From assembly GCA_937872895.1 (NCBI GenBank), contig CALMUP010000005.1, positions 64,001 through 128,000 of the forward strand: a stretch of 64,000 bases of DNA. The letters run 5' to 3'. The stretch is from an uncultured Verrucomicrobiota bacterium (GTDB lineage: Bacteria > Verrucomicrobiota > Kiritimatiellia > CAIVKH01). The translations under genes were made by a program, and so were the position numbers. Of the stretch, positions 55,746 through 64,000 are shown piece by piece. Position 1 is the first letter of the stretch. Every line of letters starts with the position of its first letter. Below the pieces are notes generated by a model. The model was not told the DNA's origin. It searched no databases and saw nothing but the letters and a program-made list of their open reading frames with translations.

Positions 55746-57845
55746 ATGAATAGAACGAAGAAACGTTGGACGGGCTGGCTGGGTGGCGCGGTGTTGGCGG
55801 CTGGACTGGCTGTGGTACCGGCACGGGGCGCGGGCCTGCTGGTGGCGGATGGCGGTTTCGGCGGCGCGCTGGAGATCGTGTCGCACGAAGTCGAGGTGAC
55901 GATCAACAACGGCGTCGCAGTGACCAAGGTCGCCCAGGTCTTCCGCAACCTCGAGGACCGGCAGGTCGAGGCCCTCTACACCTTCCCGGTGCCGCGCGGC
56001 GCGAGCGTCGCGAACTTCAGCATGTGGATCAACGGCACGGAAATGGTCGGCGAAGTGCTGGAGAAGCAGCGCGCCCGCGAGATCTACAACAGCTACAAGC
56101 AGGTGCGGCGCGATCCGGGCCTGCTGGAGCAGGTGGACTACCGCACCTTCGAGATGCGGATCTTCCCGATCGCCGCCAAAGCCGAGCAACGGGTCGAGAT
56201 CAGTTACTACCAGGAGCTCGACAGCGACGACGACCAACTGCGCTACGTGTACCCGCTGGCCACCACGACGCGGAAGGACATCCGCGCCGACGTGACCGGC
56301 CCATTCGCGATGCAGGTGCACGTGCGTTCACTGGTGCCGATCACCGCAATGACCAGCCCGAGCCATCCGAACGGCTTCGTGTTCGCCCGGCACAGCGACG
56401 ACTACCACCAGGCCAGCCTGGAAAACCGCGGCGGCCGCCTCGACGAGGATGTCGTGCTGACCTGTACCGTGTCGCGCCCGAAGACCGGACTCGACCTGGT
56501 CACCTCGCGCGAGAAGGGTGACGACGGCTATTTCATGATGACCCTGACCGCCGGCGAGGACCTCGCCGCGCTGGATGAATCGATGGACTATGTCTTCGTT
56601 CTTGATGTCTCCGGCAGCATGGGCAACGACGGCAAACTGGCCCTCTCCCGCGAATCAATCATGGCCTTTGTCGACACGCTCGAGGCGGGCGACCGTTTTG
56701 ATGTCATGACCTTCAACATCCAGCCAACCACCTTGTTCGGCGCGCTGCGCGACGCCTCCGGCAACGCGAACACCGAAGCCCGCCAGTTCCTCGACCGGCA
56801 GTCCGCCCGCGGCGGGACCGTGCTGAATCCCGCCGTGCAGACCGCCTACCGCTACGCCGATCCCGACCGCATGCTCAACGTGGTCATCATGAGCGACGGC
56901 ATGACCGAACAAGCTGAACGCGCCGCATTGCTGAACCTGATCCGCCAGCGCCCGGCCAACTGCCGCGTGTTCTGCATCGGCGTCGGCAATGACGTCAACC
57001 GTCCGCTGCTCGAGCAACTCGCCGACGACAGCGGCGGCCTGGCCGCCTTCCTGTCACGCGGCGACAACCACGAGCTGGCGGCCAAGGCCTTTCGCCGCAA
57101 ACTCATGCGCCCGGCTGCGCAGAACCTGACCCTCGCCATCAACGGCATCGACGCCTACGACATCGAACCCGCCACCCTACCCAACCTCTACCACGGCGTG
57201 CCGCTGCGCATCTACGGGCGCTACCGCGGCGAAGGCGATGCCTCGGTGACCCTGAAGGGCGACGTGCGCGGCAAGGCGTTCGTGTCGAGCGATACGATGA
57301 CCTTCCCCGGCCGCGATGCCGACAATCCCGAAATCGAACGCATGTGGGCGCTGAAGCGCGTGGACCAGTTGCTGAAGAAGGCCGACCGCGATGACCGCCG
57401 CGCCGACGTCGTTCCGGAAATCATCCGCCTCGGCGAGACCTATTCCATCGTGACCGAGTACACCTCGTTCCTCGTGCTCGAGAACGACGCCGAATACCAG
57501 CGCTGGCAGATCGAGCGCCGCAACGACCACCGCTCCGGCCGCGACCGCGCCGCGCAACGCCTGCGCGAGGAACGCCTCGCCGAGATCCGCAACCGCGCCG
57601 TGAGCAACCTCGGCCCCGAAGCGGTCCGCACCGACCAGCCCGTGCAGCTCGCCTCGGCCACGCCGGCGTCGGCCACCCCGGCCGCGACCCCGGGCATCCA
57701 ACCCGCGCGCACCGCGCCGACCCAGTCGCGCGACCAGGGACGCAGCATCGACCTCAACATCGGCACCGGCCCGGTCGGTCCACTGTTCCTGCTGGTCAGC
57801 GCCTGGATGGCGCGACGGAAGCAACGCGGTAACGCGACCGCCTGA
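55746..57845 (+). CDS. VIT-VWA surface protein with C-terminal sorting-like tail
   Basis: A 699-residue exported protein: signal peptide (GGAVLAAGLAVVPARG), VIT domain (residues ~40-170, NFSMWINGTEMVGEV, RTFEMRIFPI), VWA domain with MIDAS DVSGSMG at D287, then an Arg/Ala/Pro-rich linker. The tail GTGPVGPLFLLVSAWMARRKQR (given in parts: GTGPVGP, hydrophobic span, RRKQR) has the tripartite form of a sorting signal. A rhombosortase gene lies 55 bases downstream, as in known GlyGly-CTERM systems, but no GG pair is present. The start at 55746 was chosen for the leader and AGGAG site. Confidence 0.85.
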   Translation: MNRTKKRWTGWLGGAVLAAGLAVVPARGAGLLVADGGFGGALEIVSHEVEVTINNGVAVTKVAQVFRNLEDRQVEALYTFPVPRGASVANFSMWINGTEMVGEVLEKQRAREIYNSYKQVRRDPGLLEQVDYRTFEMRIFPIAAKAEQRVEISYYQELDSDDDQLRYVYPLATTTRKDIRADVTGPFAMQVHVRSLVPITAMTSPSHPNGFVFARHSDDYHQASLENRGGRLDEDVVLTCTVSRPKTGLDLVTSREKGDDGYFMMTLTAGEDLAALDESMDYVFVLDVSGSMGNDGKLALSRESIMAFVDTLEAGDRFDVMTFNIQPTTLFGALRDASGNANTEARQFLDRQSARGGTVLNPAVQTAYRYADPDRMLNVVIMSDGMTEQAERAALLNLIRQRPANCRVFCIGVGNDVNRPLLEQLADDSGGLAAFLSRGDNHELAAKAFRRKLMRPAAQNLTLAINGIDAYDIEPATLPNLYHGVPLRIYGRYRGEGDASVTLKGDVRGKAFVSSDTMTFPGRDADNPEIERMWALKRVDQLLKKADRDDRRADVVPEIIRLGETYSIVTEYTSFLVLENDAEYQRWQIERRNDHRSGRDRAAQRLREERLAEIRNRAVSNLGPEAVRTDQPVQLASATPASATPAATPGIQPARTAPTQSRDQGRSIDLNIGTGPVGPLFLLVSAWMARRKQRGNATA

Positions 57846-57864
57846 ACCTCCCAACGACAACAAC

Positions 57865-57890
57865 GGGGCGGATCCCCACGGATCCGCCCC
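57865..57890 (+). terminator. Hairpin terminator after the VIT gene
   Basis: GGGGCGGATCC and GGATCCGCCCC form an 11-bp stem with a CCAC loop, followed by a weak pyrimidine run. It lies between the VIT stop and the rhombosortase start, which begins only 11 bases later, so it may attenuate rather than stop transcription. Confidence 0.7.
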
Positions 57891-57900
57891 TTCCCATACC

Positions 57901-58488
57901 ATGAAAACCCTTACGCCGTGGCTGCTCGCCCTCCTCGCCGCCGCCAACCTCCCGCTGCTCACCGGCACCCCGGCCACCGCCCTGGTCTTCGACGCCAAGG
58001 CGATTGCGTGCGGTGAGGTATGGCGGATCCTCACCCACCCCTTCGTCCACGTCAGCCTTTACCATGCCGTGCTCGATGCCGGCGCGTTCCTGTTGTTGTG
58101 GGCATTGCGCCCGGAGCCACATCGCCTCGCGGCGGATGCCGCAGTGATGGCGACGCTGATGGCGGGCAGCCTGGCCGGTGCCATCGCGGCCGGCCTTCCC
58201 CCCGGTGGATTCTGCGGACTTTCCGGCGTGGCCCACGGGTTGATGGCATGGCAGGGTGTGCGGTGGATCCGCGACCGCGACCCCGTGAGCCGGCGCATCG
58301 GGTGCGCCATCGTGCTGGTTGTTCTCGGCAAGTCCATCATCGAGACGATCACCGGAACGGTCATCCTCTCCGGAATGCATGCGGGCGTGGTCGGAACCCC
58401 GATCGCCGCCTGCCACCTCGGCGGCGCACTGGCCGGGGCACTACTGGGTGCCACCAAACGGCTCAGATCCACTCGCGTTTGCGGATGA
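57901..58488 (+). CDS. rrtA: Rhombosortase (rhomboid-family intramembrane protease)
   Basis: A 195-residue rhomboid with about six helices. It carries the dyad S108 (GFCGLSGVAHG) and H172 (AACHLGGALAG), plus the rhomboid His region HPFVHVSLYHAVLD. Its short size and position after a protein with a C-terminal hydrophobic/Arg tail fit rhombosortase, which cleaves GlyGly-CTERM tails. No Shine-Dalgarno is visible; the terminator hairpin occupies that space. The 3' end overlaps the convergent CorA gene by 26 bases. Confidence 0.85.
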   Translation: MKTLTPWLLALLAAANLPLLTGTPATALVFDAKAIACGEVWRILTHPFVHVSLYHAVLDAGAFLLLWALRPEPHRLAADAAVMATLMAGSLAGAIAAGLPPGGFCGLSGVAHGLMAWQGVRWIRDRDPVSRRIGCAIVLVVLGKSIIETITGTVILSGMHAGVVGTPIAACHLGGALAGALLGATKRLRSTRVCG

Positions 58489-59422
58489 ACCAGACAAAGG
58501 CCACGATAAATACCACAACCGTTCCCCAGAATCCGGCATACCCGTAACGCCAGGCCAACTCGGGGATGTATTCAAAATTCATACCGTACACACCGCACAG
58601 GAAACTCAGCGGCAGGAAGATCATGCTGAAGATGGTCAGCCGGTTCACGATCTTGTTCGTGCGGTGACTGACCATGCCCATATAGAGGTTCAGGGTTTCC
58701 GCGAGCACGCTGCGTTCGTTCTCCAACTCGTCGCCGAGGCGCTCCATCCGGTCCGAATGGACCCCGAGCATCGGCTGGGCCGTCTCGGCCACAAAGGCCG
58801 ACTTGCGCGTGGCCAGCTCGTTGAACAGGTCGCGTGAGACCAGGACCATGCGGCGGAAGGCGAGGATGTCCGCCGTCAGCCGCGACACCGACAGGAAGAT
58901 GTCGTCGGTCACCTTGCCGAACAAGGTCAACTGGATCCGCTCCACCTCCGCCGCAAACTGCTGGAAAGTGCGCCGGTAGGAATCGAGCAACCGCGACGCC
59001 AGTTCGTACAGGAGAAATCCGGAACTCTTCGCGAACTTGTGGAAATCCTCGCGGTAGATCCGCTGGATCTGCTCCAGCACCGGCGAGCGCCCCGGCGTCA
59101 TCACCGCCAGCACCCGCTCCATCAGCAGATATTCGGTCGTACCCGACCGCAGCGCGCCAGCCTCATACCAGGCCTCGGTCACCGAAAAATGGATGGCACA
59201 GTCGTGCAACTCGAACCGGCCCTCCACCTGCGGTCCCAGCAGCGCACCGACCAATGCCTCCGGCACCTCCAACCGGGCCAACAACGCGGCACCCGCCTCC
59301 TGGTCCTGGGGATCAAATACCACCCAGTAAAACCACCCCGGCTCCGGGCCTTCTGCCGTCAAACGGGAAGCCTCCACCACCCGCTCCACCTTGCGCTCAA
59401 AATCGAATGCCACAATCTGCAT
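58463..59422 (-). CDS. CorA-family divalent cation channel
   Basis: A 319-residue protein: a soluble N-terminal CorA domain (~1-240) and two C-terminal helices, the first ending with the selectivity motif YGMN (in VYGMNFEYIP). Rich in acidic helices as usual for CorA stalks. It probably conducts Mg2+ or another divalent ion into the cell. The start at 59422 was chosen because AAGG lies upstream; an upstream TTG is less likely. Confidence 0.9.
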   Translation of the reverse strand: MQIVAFDFERKVERVVEASRLTAEGPEPGWFYWVVFDPQDQEAGAALLARLEVPEALVGALLGPQVEGRFELHDCAIHFSVTEAWYEAGALRSGTTEYLLMERVLAVMTPGRSPVLEQIQRIYREDFHKFAKSSGFLLYELASRLLDSYRRTFQQFAAEVERIQLTLFGKVTDDIFLSVSRLTADILAFRRMVLVSRDLFNELATRKSAFVAETAQPMLGVHSDRMERLGDELENERSVLAETLNLYMGMVSHRTNKIVNRLTIFSMIFLPLSFLCGVYGMNFEYIPELAWRYGYAGFWGTVVVFIVAFVWFIRKREWI

Positions 59423-59520
59423 GCCGCCGACCTTAACCCATCCTGCCAACCGATGGCAAAAGATTCAGTACGACCCCCGAGCCCTCCACCCAACAGCTTG
59501 TCGAAAACCGTATTGAGATT

Positions 59521-59573
59521 TACATAAATGTAGAATACTTTTCAACACAAGACAGGATTGTATAAAATGTACA
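59521..59573. promoter_or_regulatory. Paired palindromic candidate enhancer sites
   Basis: TACATAAATGTA (59521-59532) is a 5-2-5 palindrome, and TGTATAAAATGTACA (59559-59573) shares ATAAAATGTA with the site at 55374-55388. They lie about 120 and 80 bases upstream of the -24 element, typical of sigma-54 activator sites. The whole 59423-59698 gap is AT-rich and otherwise gene-free. Confidence 0.45.
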
Positions 59574-59653
59574 TTTTTGCATAAACACCGTCATTGATTT
59601 AACTCGTTCTCATTCAATAGCATACATCGCGGAAAGCGCAAAAACGACAATTA

Positions 59654-59669
59654 TGGCACACGAAATGCT
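59654..59669 (+). promoter_or_regulatory. Sigma-54 (-24/-12) promoter of ATP-grasp operon
   Basis: TGGCACACGAAATGCT has GG (59655-59656) and GC (59667-59668) 12 bases apart, with TGGCAC matching the -24 consensus exactly and ATGCT close to TTGCW. Transcription would start near 59680, 20 bases before the ATP-grasp start. Confidence 0.75.
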
Positions 59670-59698
59670 GTTATCTTCGCCAGCACGGACAGCACATC

Positions 59699-61177
59699 AT
59701 GAGATTTGAAGACTATCAGCTCGACGGCTTTTTTGACGAAATGTTTCAGCCGGACGGCTCCCCGCGCCCCGGCTCGGCGTTGCTCTACCAGCGGTTGCGC
59801 TCGCTGTCGGATGGTGACCTGACCCGCTACCAGCAATCGGCCGAGCGCGCGCTGCTGAACCTCGGCATCACCTTCCAGGTGTATTCCGACAAGGAAGGAA
59901 CGGAGAAGATTTTCCCGTTCGACATCATTCCGCGCATCATCGAGGCGGCGGAGTGGCGGGTGATCGAGTCGGGGCTGCGCCAGCGCATCTACGCCTTGAA
60001 CCTGTTCCTTCAGGACATTTACTCCGACGCGAAGATCATCAAGGACGGCATCATCCCGGCCGACGTGATCAAGTCGGCGAAGACCTACCGCGCGAATTGC
60101 GAGGGGCTGAAGCCGCCGCAGGGGATCTGGTGCCATGTGACCGGGACCGACCTGGTGCGCGACCGCGACGGCCAGATGTATGTACTGGAGGACAACCTGC
60201 GCTGCCCGTCCGGCGTTTCGTACGTGCTGGAAAACCGCCGCGTGATGAAGAACACCTTTCCCAGCGTGTTCGCCGACCTGCATGTCCGATCGGTTTCCGA
60301 CTATCCCGGCAAGCTGCTGGACATGCTCCAGAACCTCGCCCCGGCGAACGCGGTGAATCCGGAAGTGGTGGTATTGACCCCCGGCATCTACAATTCGGCC
60401 TACTTTGAACACTCGTTCCTCGCCCAGCAGATGGGTGTCGAGCTGGTCGAGGGCCGCGACCTGGTCGTGCACAACGGCTATGTGCACATGCGAACGACCC
60501 GCGGCCTGCAGAAGATCGATGTGATCTACCGGCGCATCGACGACGACTTCATCGATCCGCAGGCCTTCCGTGCCGATTCGGTGCTCGGAGTGCCCGGCCT
60601 GATGGAGGTTTACCGCGCCGGGCGAGTCGCCTTGGCCAACGCGCCCGGCACCGGTGTGGCCGATGACAAGGTCGTCTATGCCTACGTACCGAAGATGATC
60701 AAATACTACCTCGGCGAGGAGGCAATCCTCCCGAACGTCCCGACCTACCTGTGCTGGATCGACGCTGACCGCCAGCACGTGCTGGCCAACCTCGACAAGC
60801 TGGTGGTGAAGGCGGCCAATGAGTCGGGCGGCTACGGCATGCTGGTCGGCCCGCACGCGAGCGAGGCCGAACGCGAAAAATTCGCCGGGCTGATCAAGGC
60901 GAATCCGCGCAACTACATCGCCCAGCCCACCCTCGGCCTGTCGCGGGTGCCGGTGCTGGTGGATGACACGATCGCCGGCCGCCACGTCGACCTGCGCCCC
61001 TACATCCTCTACGGAAAAGATATTTACGTGTTGCCGGGCGGGCTGACCCGCGTCGCCCTGAAAAAAGGCTCGCTGGTCGTGAACTCCTCGCAGGGCGGCG
61101 GCAGCAAGGACACCTGGGTCCTGTCGAACAACCCCGCCCGCTCGACCCAGCACGGCAACGCCAACGGGAGCACCTGA
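59699..61177 (+). CDS. Circularly permuted ATP-grasp protein
   Basis: A 492-residue stand-alone circularly permuted ATP-grasp enzyme: [100 protein letters not shown] and an Arg/Ser-rich end ([13 protein letters not shown]). It corresponds to the first half of the fusion at 26465-29014. It is predicted to ligate an amino group to a carboxylate by acyl-phosphate chemistry. It heads an operon with alpha-E (gap 3 bases) and transglutaminase-like (gap 7 bases) genes. Confidence 0.9.
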   Translation: MRFEDYQLDGFFDEMFQPDGSPRPGSALLYQRLRSLSDGDLTRYQQSAERALLNLGITFQVYSDKEGTEKIFPFDIIPRIIEAAEWRVIESGLRQRIYALNLFLQDIYSDAKIIKDGIIPADVIKSAKTYRANCEGLKPPQGIWCHVTGTDLVRDRDGQMYVLEDNLRCPSGVSYVLENRRVMKNTFPSVFADLHVRSVSDYPGKLLDMLQNLAPANAVNPEVVVLTPGIYNSAYFEHSFLAQQMGVELVEGRDLVVHNGYVHMRTTRGLQKIDVIYRRIDDDFIDPQAFRADSVLGVPGLMEVYRAGRVALANAPGTGVADDKVVYAYVPKMIKYYLGEEAILPNVPTYLCWIDADRQHVLANLDKLVVKAANESGGYGMLVGPHASEAEREKFAGLIKANPRNYIAQPTLGLSRVPVLVDDTIAGRHVDLRPYILYGKDIYVLPGGLTRVALKKGSLVVNSSQGGGSKDTWVLSNNPARSTQHGNANGST

Positions 61178-61180
61178 GCC

Positions 61181-62146
61181 ATGATGCTGAGCCGCGTCGC
61201 CGATTCGATCTACTGGATGAGCCGCTACATCGAGCGGGCCGAGAACATCGCCCGCTACATCAACGTCAACCTGAGCCTGATGCTCGACCAGCAGCCCGAC
61301 GGCCAGAACCAGTGGGACGCCCTGATCCAGATCACCGGCGACCACGCCGCCTTCAAGGCCAAACACGGTGCGGCCACACTGGCCAGTGTCACCAACTTCC
61401 TCGCCTTCGACCGCGACCATCCGAACTCGATCTTCTCCTGCGTCCGGGCCGCCCGCGAAAACGCCCGCACCGTGCGCGAGGCCATCTCATCGGAGATGTG
61501 GGAATACCTCAACCGCCTGTACCTGAAGGTGCGCGACCGCGCCGCCGCCAAGGACCTGTTCCAGATCGAGGAAGGCAGCCAGTTCTTCACCGAGATCCGC
61601 CTCGCCGGCAACCTGTTCGACGGCATCACCGACAACACGATGACCCACAACGAGGGCTGGCACTTCTGCCGCCTCGGCCGCATGCTCGAACGCGCCGACA
61701 AGACCTCGCGCCTGCTCGACGTGAAATACTTCCTGCTGCTGCCCTCGCTGTCCGACATCGGAACCCCCTACGACGAACTGCAATGGTCCGCCCTGCTCCG
61801 CTCGTCGAGCGCCTACGAGATGTACCGCAAACGCCACGGCCGCATCACCCCGGACAAGGTCGTGGCCTTCCTCGTCCTCGACCACGAATTCCCGCGCGCC
61901 ATGCTCTACTGCATCGCCCGCGCCCAGGAATCGCTCCACAACATCACCGGCACCCCGCTGGGCACCTTCGCCAATACCGCCGAACAGCAACTCGGCAGCC
62001 TGCGCTCCCAACTCGCCTTCTCCAGCGCGAAGGACATCATCCGCAGCGGCCTGCACGAATTCATCGACGAGTTCCAGACCACCCTGAACGAGGTCGATGC
62101 CTCCATCTTCCAGAATTTCTTTGAAATCCGGACCGTACAGGACTAG
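61181..62146 (+). CDS. Alpha-E domain protein
   Basis: A 321-residue all-helical alpha-E (DUF403) protein starting MMLSRVADSIYWMSRYIERAE, with ARENARTVREAISSEMWEYLN and HFCRLGRMLERADKTSRLLD. The Arg/Glu-rich repeated ERA motifs mark the family. It is a likely partner of the ATP-grasp enzyme, perhaps presenting the substrate; no enzymatic activity is known. It is coupled to both flanking genes by short gaps. Confidence 0.93.
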   Translation: MMLSRVADSIYWMSRYIERAENIARYINVNLSLMLDQQPDGQNQWDALIQITGDHAAFKAKHGAATLASVTNFLAFDRDHPNSIFSCVRAARENARTVREAISSEMWEYLNRLYLKVRDRAAAKDLFQIEEGSQFFTEIRLAGNLFDGITDNTMTHNEGWHFCRLGRMLERADKTSRLLDVKYFLLLPSLSDIGTPYDELQWSALLRSSSAYEMYRKRHGRITPDKVVAFLVLDHEFPRAMLYCIARAQESLHNITGTPLGTFANTAEQQLGSLRSQLAFSSAKDIIRSGLHEFIDEFQTTLNEVDASIFQNFFEIRTVQD

Positions 62147-62153
62147 CTACGCC

Positions 62154-62999
62154 ATGCACGTGTCCATCCGCCACCAGACCCAGTACAGCTACAGCCGCCC
62201 GGTCGCCCTCGACCCGCATTCCCTGCGCCTGCGCCCCCGGCAGGACGGCAGCCAGTTGATCCGCCGCTACACACTGGAAATCACCCCGCGCCCGGCCGGC
62301 CTGACCGAATTCACCGACCTCGAAGGCAACGCCGCCTCCCAGGTCTGGTTCAGCGACCTGACCGACACCCTCTCCATCCTCGTCATGGCCGAGGTGGAAA
62401 CCCTGCGCGAAAACCCGTTCGACTTCGTCATCGCCGAACCCGGCGTCATGACCCTCCCCGTCCGCTATCCCGACCTGACCCGCCACAGCCTCCGCCCCTA
62501 CTGCATCCCGACCCAGGGCGACGGCCCCGTGACCTGGTACGCCGACGAAATCGCCCGCGAAACCGGCTGCGACACCCTTCGCTTCCTGACCGCCCTGACC
62601 GAGGACCTCTACGAACGCATCGCCCACGTCGTCCGCCCCGCCGGCGAACCCCAGACCCCCGAAGCCACCCTGAAACTCGGGGCCGGCGCCAGCCGCGACC
62701 TCGCCGTCCTGTTCATCGAAGCCTGCCGCACCCAGGGCATCGCCGCCCGCTTCGCCAGCGGCTACTGGAACGGCCACGCCCCCGACGGCAACCAGTACCT
62801 CCACGCCTGGGCCGAAGTGTACTTCCCCCAGAGCGGCTGGCGCGGCTACGACCCCTCGATCGGCCTCGCCGTCGCCGACCATCACGTTCCCATCGCCTCC
62901 GGCCTCTACCCCGGCAGCGCCGCCAGCATCACCGGAGCCTTCTGGGGCTCCGACGTCCGCTCCACCATGTCCGCCACGGTGGACGTACGCGGCCAGTAA
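62154..62999 (+). CDS. Transglutaminase-like protein with Ser in place of catalytic Cys
   Basis: A 281-residue transglutaminase-like protein: N-terminal beta domain (HVSIRHQTQYSYSRPVALDPH, LRPRQDGSQLIRRYTL) and core where the usual GxCRDxA reads GAGASRDLAVL, with S180 (codon AGC) at the Cys position. H217 (YLHAWAEV) and D233 (GYDPSIG) are retained. Either a non-catalytic binding protein or a Ser-dependent variant. It is seven bases after the alpha-E gene. The other two transglutaminases in the window keep Cys. Confidence 0.88.
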   Translation: MHVSIRHQTQYSYSRPVALDPHSLRLRPRQDGSQLIRRYTLEITPRPAGLTEFTDLEGNAASQVWFSDLTDTLSILVMAEVETLRENPFDFVIAEPGVMTLPVRYPDLTRHSLRPYCIPTQGDGPVTWYADEIARETGCDTLRFLTALTEDLYERIAHVVRPAGEPQTPEATLKLGAGASRDLAVLFIEACRTQGIAARFASGYWNGHAPDGNQYLHAWAEVYFPQSGWRGYDPSIGLAVADHHVPIASGLYPGSAASITGAFWGSDVRSTMSATVDVRGQ

Positions 63000-63102
63000 C
63001 CGGAGCGGCCATGACCCAGGCGACCCGACAAACCCGTTTCGTGCGCACCGTTGCACTACCCGCTTGTAGTTTTCATCCGGCACCGCCACAATTTTGTCGC
63101 AC

Positions 63103-64000
63103 ATGAAACCGCTCACCCTGTTTTTGGCCCAGATCAACCCGACCGTGGGGGCGTTGGAGGCGAATGCCGACCGGATCCTTGCCGCCGCCCGTCAGGCTGC
63201 CGACGCCGGCGCGCACCTCGTGGCCTTCCCCGAACTGGCCCTGAGCGGGTATCCACCCGAGGACCTCGTCCTGAAACGCCACTTCATCGAGGACGTGGCC
63301 GCCCAACTGGACCGGATCGCCACCGCGCTCCCGCCCGCCCTGGTGGCGCTGGTGGGCGCACCGGTGGCCGCGAACGGCCAGGTCTACAACGCCGCCGTGG
63401 CGTTGCGCGATGGCGCGGTGATCGCGACCTACCACAAGATGGCCCTGCCCAATTACGGCGTGTTCGACGAGAAACGCGTGTTTGCCGAAGGCGACGCCCC
63501 CTGCGTGCTCGAGGTGAACGGCGCCCGCATCGGCCTGCACGTCTGCGAGGACTCGTGGTCGGTCACGTTCCCCGCCGTGCAGGCCCTCACCGGCCAGCGC
63601 CTCGACCTGCTCATCAATCTCAGCGCCTCGCCGTTCCACCGCGGCAAACACGCGGTGCGCACCGCGCTGATCGGCGAAACCGCCCGCTTCCTCGGCGTCC
63701 CGGTGGCCTACGTGAACCTGGTCGGCGGACAGGACGAGCTGGTGTTCGACGGCGGCAGCTTCGTCCTCGACGCGCGCGGCGAGGTCGTCGCCCAGGCCCG
63801 CACCTTTGCCGAGGATGTGCTGCGCGTGGATTGTCCATGGACTGGACACGCGCCCGCGCCCGTTGTCCAATCCCTGGACACCGCCGAGGTCTATGCCGCG
63901 CTGCGCCTCGGCCTCGCCGACTACGTGAACAAGAACGGTTTCGCCAAGGCGCTGATCGCGATCAGCGGCGGCATCGACTCCGCCCTCGTCGCCGCCCTCG
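63103..64000 (+). CDS. nadE: Glutamine-dependent NAD+ synthetase (3' partial)
   Basis: The first ~299 codons of a two-domain NAD+ synthetase. The nitrilase-type glutaminase domain shows Glu in FPELALSGYPPEDL, Lys in TYHKMALPNYGVFDE and the nucleophilic Cys in GLHVCEDSW; the synthetase domain begins with the ATP-pyrophosphatase loop ISGGIDSALVAAL at the window edge. It makes NAD+ from deamido-NAD+. A TTGTCCA-N6-TGGACA repeat pair (63831-63880) lies in the interdomain linker. Confidence 0.95.
   Translation, partial: MKPLTLFLAQINPTVGALEANADRILAAARQAADAGAHLVAFPELALSGYPPEDLVLKRHFIEDVAAQLDRIATALPPALVALVGAPVAANGQVYNAAVALRDGAVIATYHKMALPNYGVFDEKRVFAEGDAPCVLEVNGARIGLHVCEDSWSVTFPAVQALTGQRLDLLINLSASPFHRGKHAVRTALIGETARFLGVPVAYVNLVGGQDELVFDGGSFVLDARGEVVAQARTFAEDVLRVDCPWTGHAPAPVVQSLDTAEVYAALRLGLADYVNKNGFAKALIAISGGIDSALVAAL
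63831..63880. repeat. TTGTCCA-N4-TGGACA repeat pair inside nadE
   Basis: TTGTCCATGGACTGGACA (63831-63848) and TTGTCCAATCCCTGGACA (63863-63880) are similar short imperfect palindromes, 14 bases apart, in-frame within nadE. The second resembles the inverted repeat after the SDR gene (AATCCTTGGACA, 7399-7410). It is read as a linker between the two enzyme domains. Confidence 0.55.

Noticed and set aside
59651-61420. Open frame of 589 codons on the minus strand
   Set aside because: Antisense to the ATP-grasp gene and overlapping its promoter; shadow of strongly biased codons.

Overview
The window is high-GC, densely coded bacterial chromosome (roughly two thirds G+C) with Gram-negative envelope functions: TonB-dependent receptor, ExbB/ExbD/TonB, an outer-membrane beta-barrel, a PEP-CTERM protein and a rhombosortase. 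The mix of PEP-CTERM, sigma-54 control, a CheB-CheR-PAS sensor, an STR2-like cystathionine gamma-synthase and palindrome-rich intergenic repeats would fit the PVC group (Verrucomicrobiota/Kiritimatiellota/Lentisphaerota), but this is inference; no rRNA or tRNA gene is visible to settle it.

Layout. 1-2.9 kb: membrane protein (cut at the window edge) and alpha/beta hydrolase. 2.9-3.6 kb: gene-free, repeat-rich, with a 166-bp inverted-repeat element. 3.6-6.5 kb: two metal-homeostasis modules, an ArsR/SmtB-type repressor with metallothionein, then a zinc-scarcity-like set (DUF1826, cysteine-less FmdB-like protein, frameshifted gene, COG0523 GTPase). 6.6-12.8 kb: SDR, small membrane protein, outer-membrane barrel, and the conserved tesA / ybbA-ybbP arrangement. 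12.9-30.7 kb: transglutaminase-DUF2126 protein, two large sensor proteins (PAS/GAF hybrid kinase; CheB-CheR-PAS), a TonB-dependent uptake operon (receptor-exbB-exbD-tonB), an ATP-grasp/alpha-E fusion with a transglutaminase, and a PEP-CTERM protein. 30.7-40.2 kb: PAS sensor, truncated integron-integrase-like protein divergent from lexA, tandem DUF4139 proteins, STR2-like cystathionine gamma-synthase, lytic transglycosylase. 40.4-46 kb: nucleotide-sugar genes (RmlD-like, ugd, gmd, rmd) with rpsU between them. 46-53.9 kb: TPR protein, esterase, propeller/methyltransferase fusion, phosphodiesterase-family protein, BioC-like methyltransferase, ACP and SDR. 53.9-63 kb: sigma-54 activator, small membrane protein, VIT-VWA surface protein, rhombosortase, CorA, then an ATP-grasp / alpha-E / transglutaminase-like operon. 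The window ends inside an NAD+ synthetase gene.

Most interesting: (i) two sets of the predicted peptide-ligation system (circularly permuted ATP-grasp, alpha-E, transglutaminase-like), one fused and one unfused, in which the transglutaminase of the second set has Ser where the catalytic Cys should be; (ii) a sigma-54 activator next to a VIT-VWA/rhombosortase locus, with well-formed -24/-12 promoters and related upstream palindromes in front of both the VIT operon and the second ATP-grasp operon, suggesting one regulon for surface-protein processing and peptide ligation; (iii) a zinc module with a cysteine-stripped FmdB paralogue; (iv) an integrase remnant lacking its catalytic Tyr, sharing a LexA-box-like palindrome with lexA.
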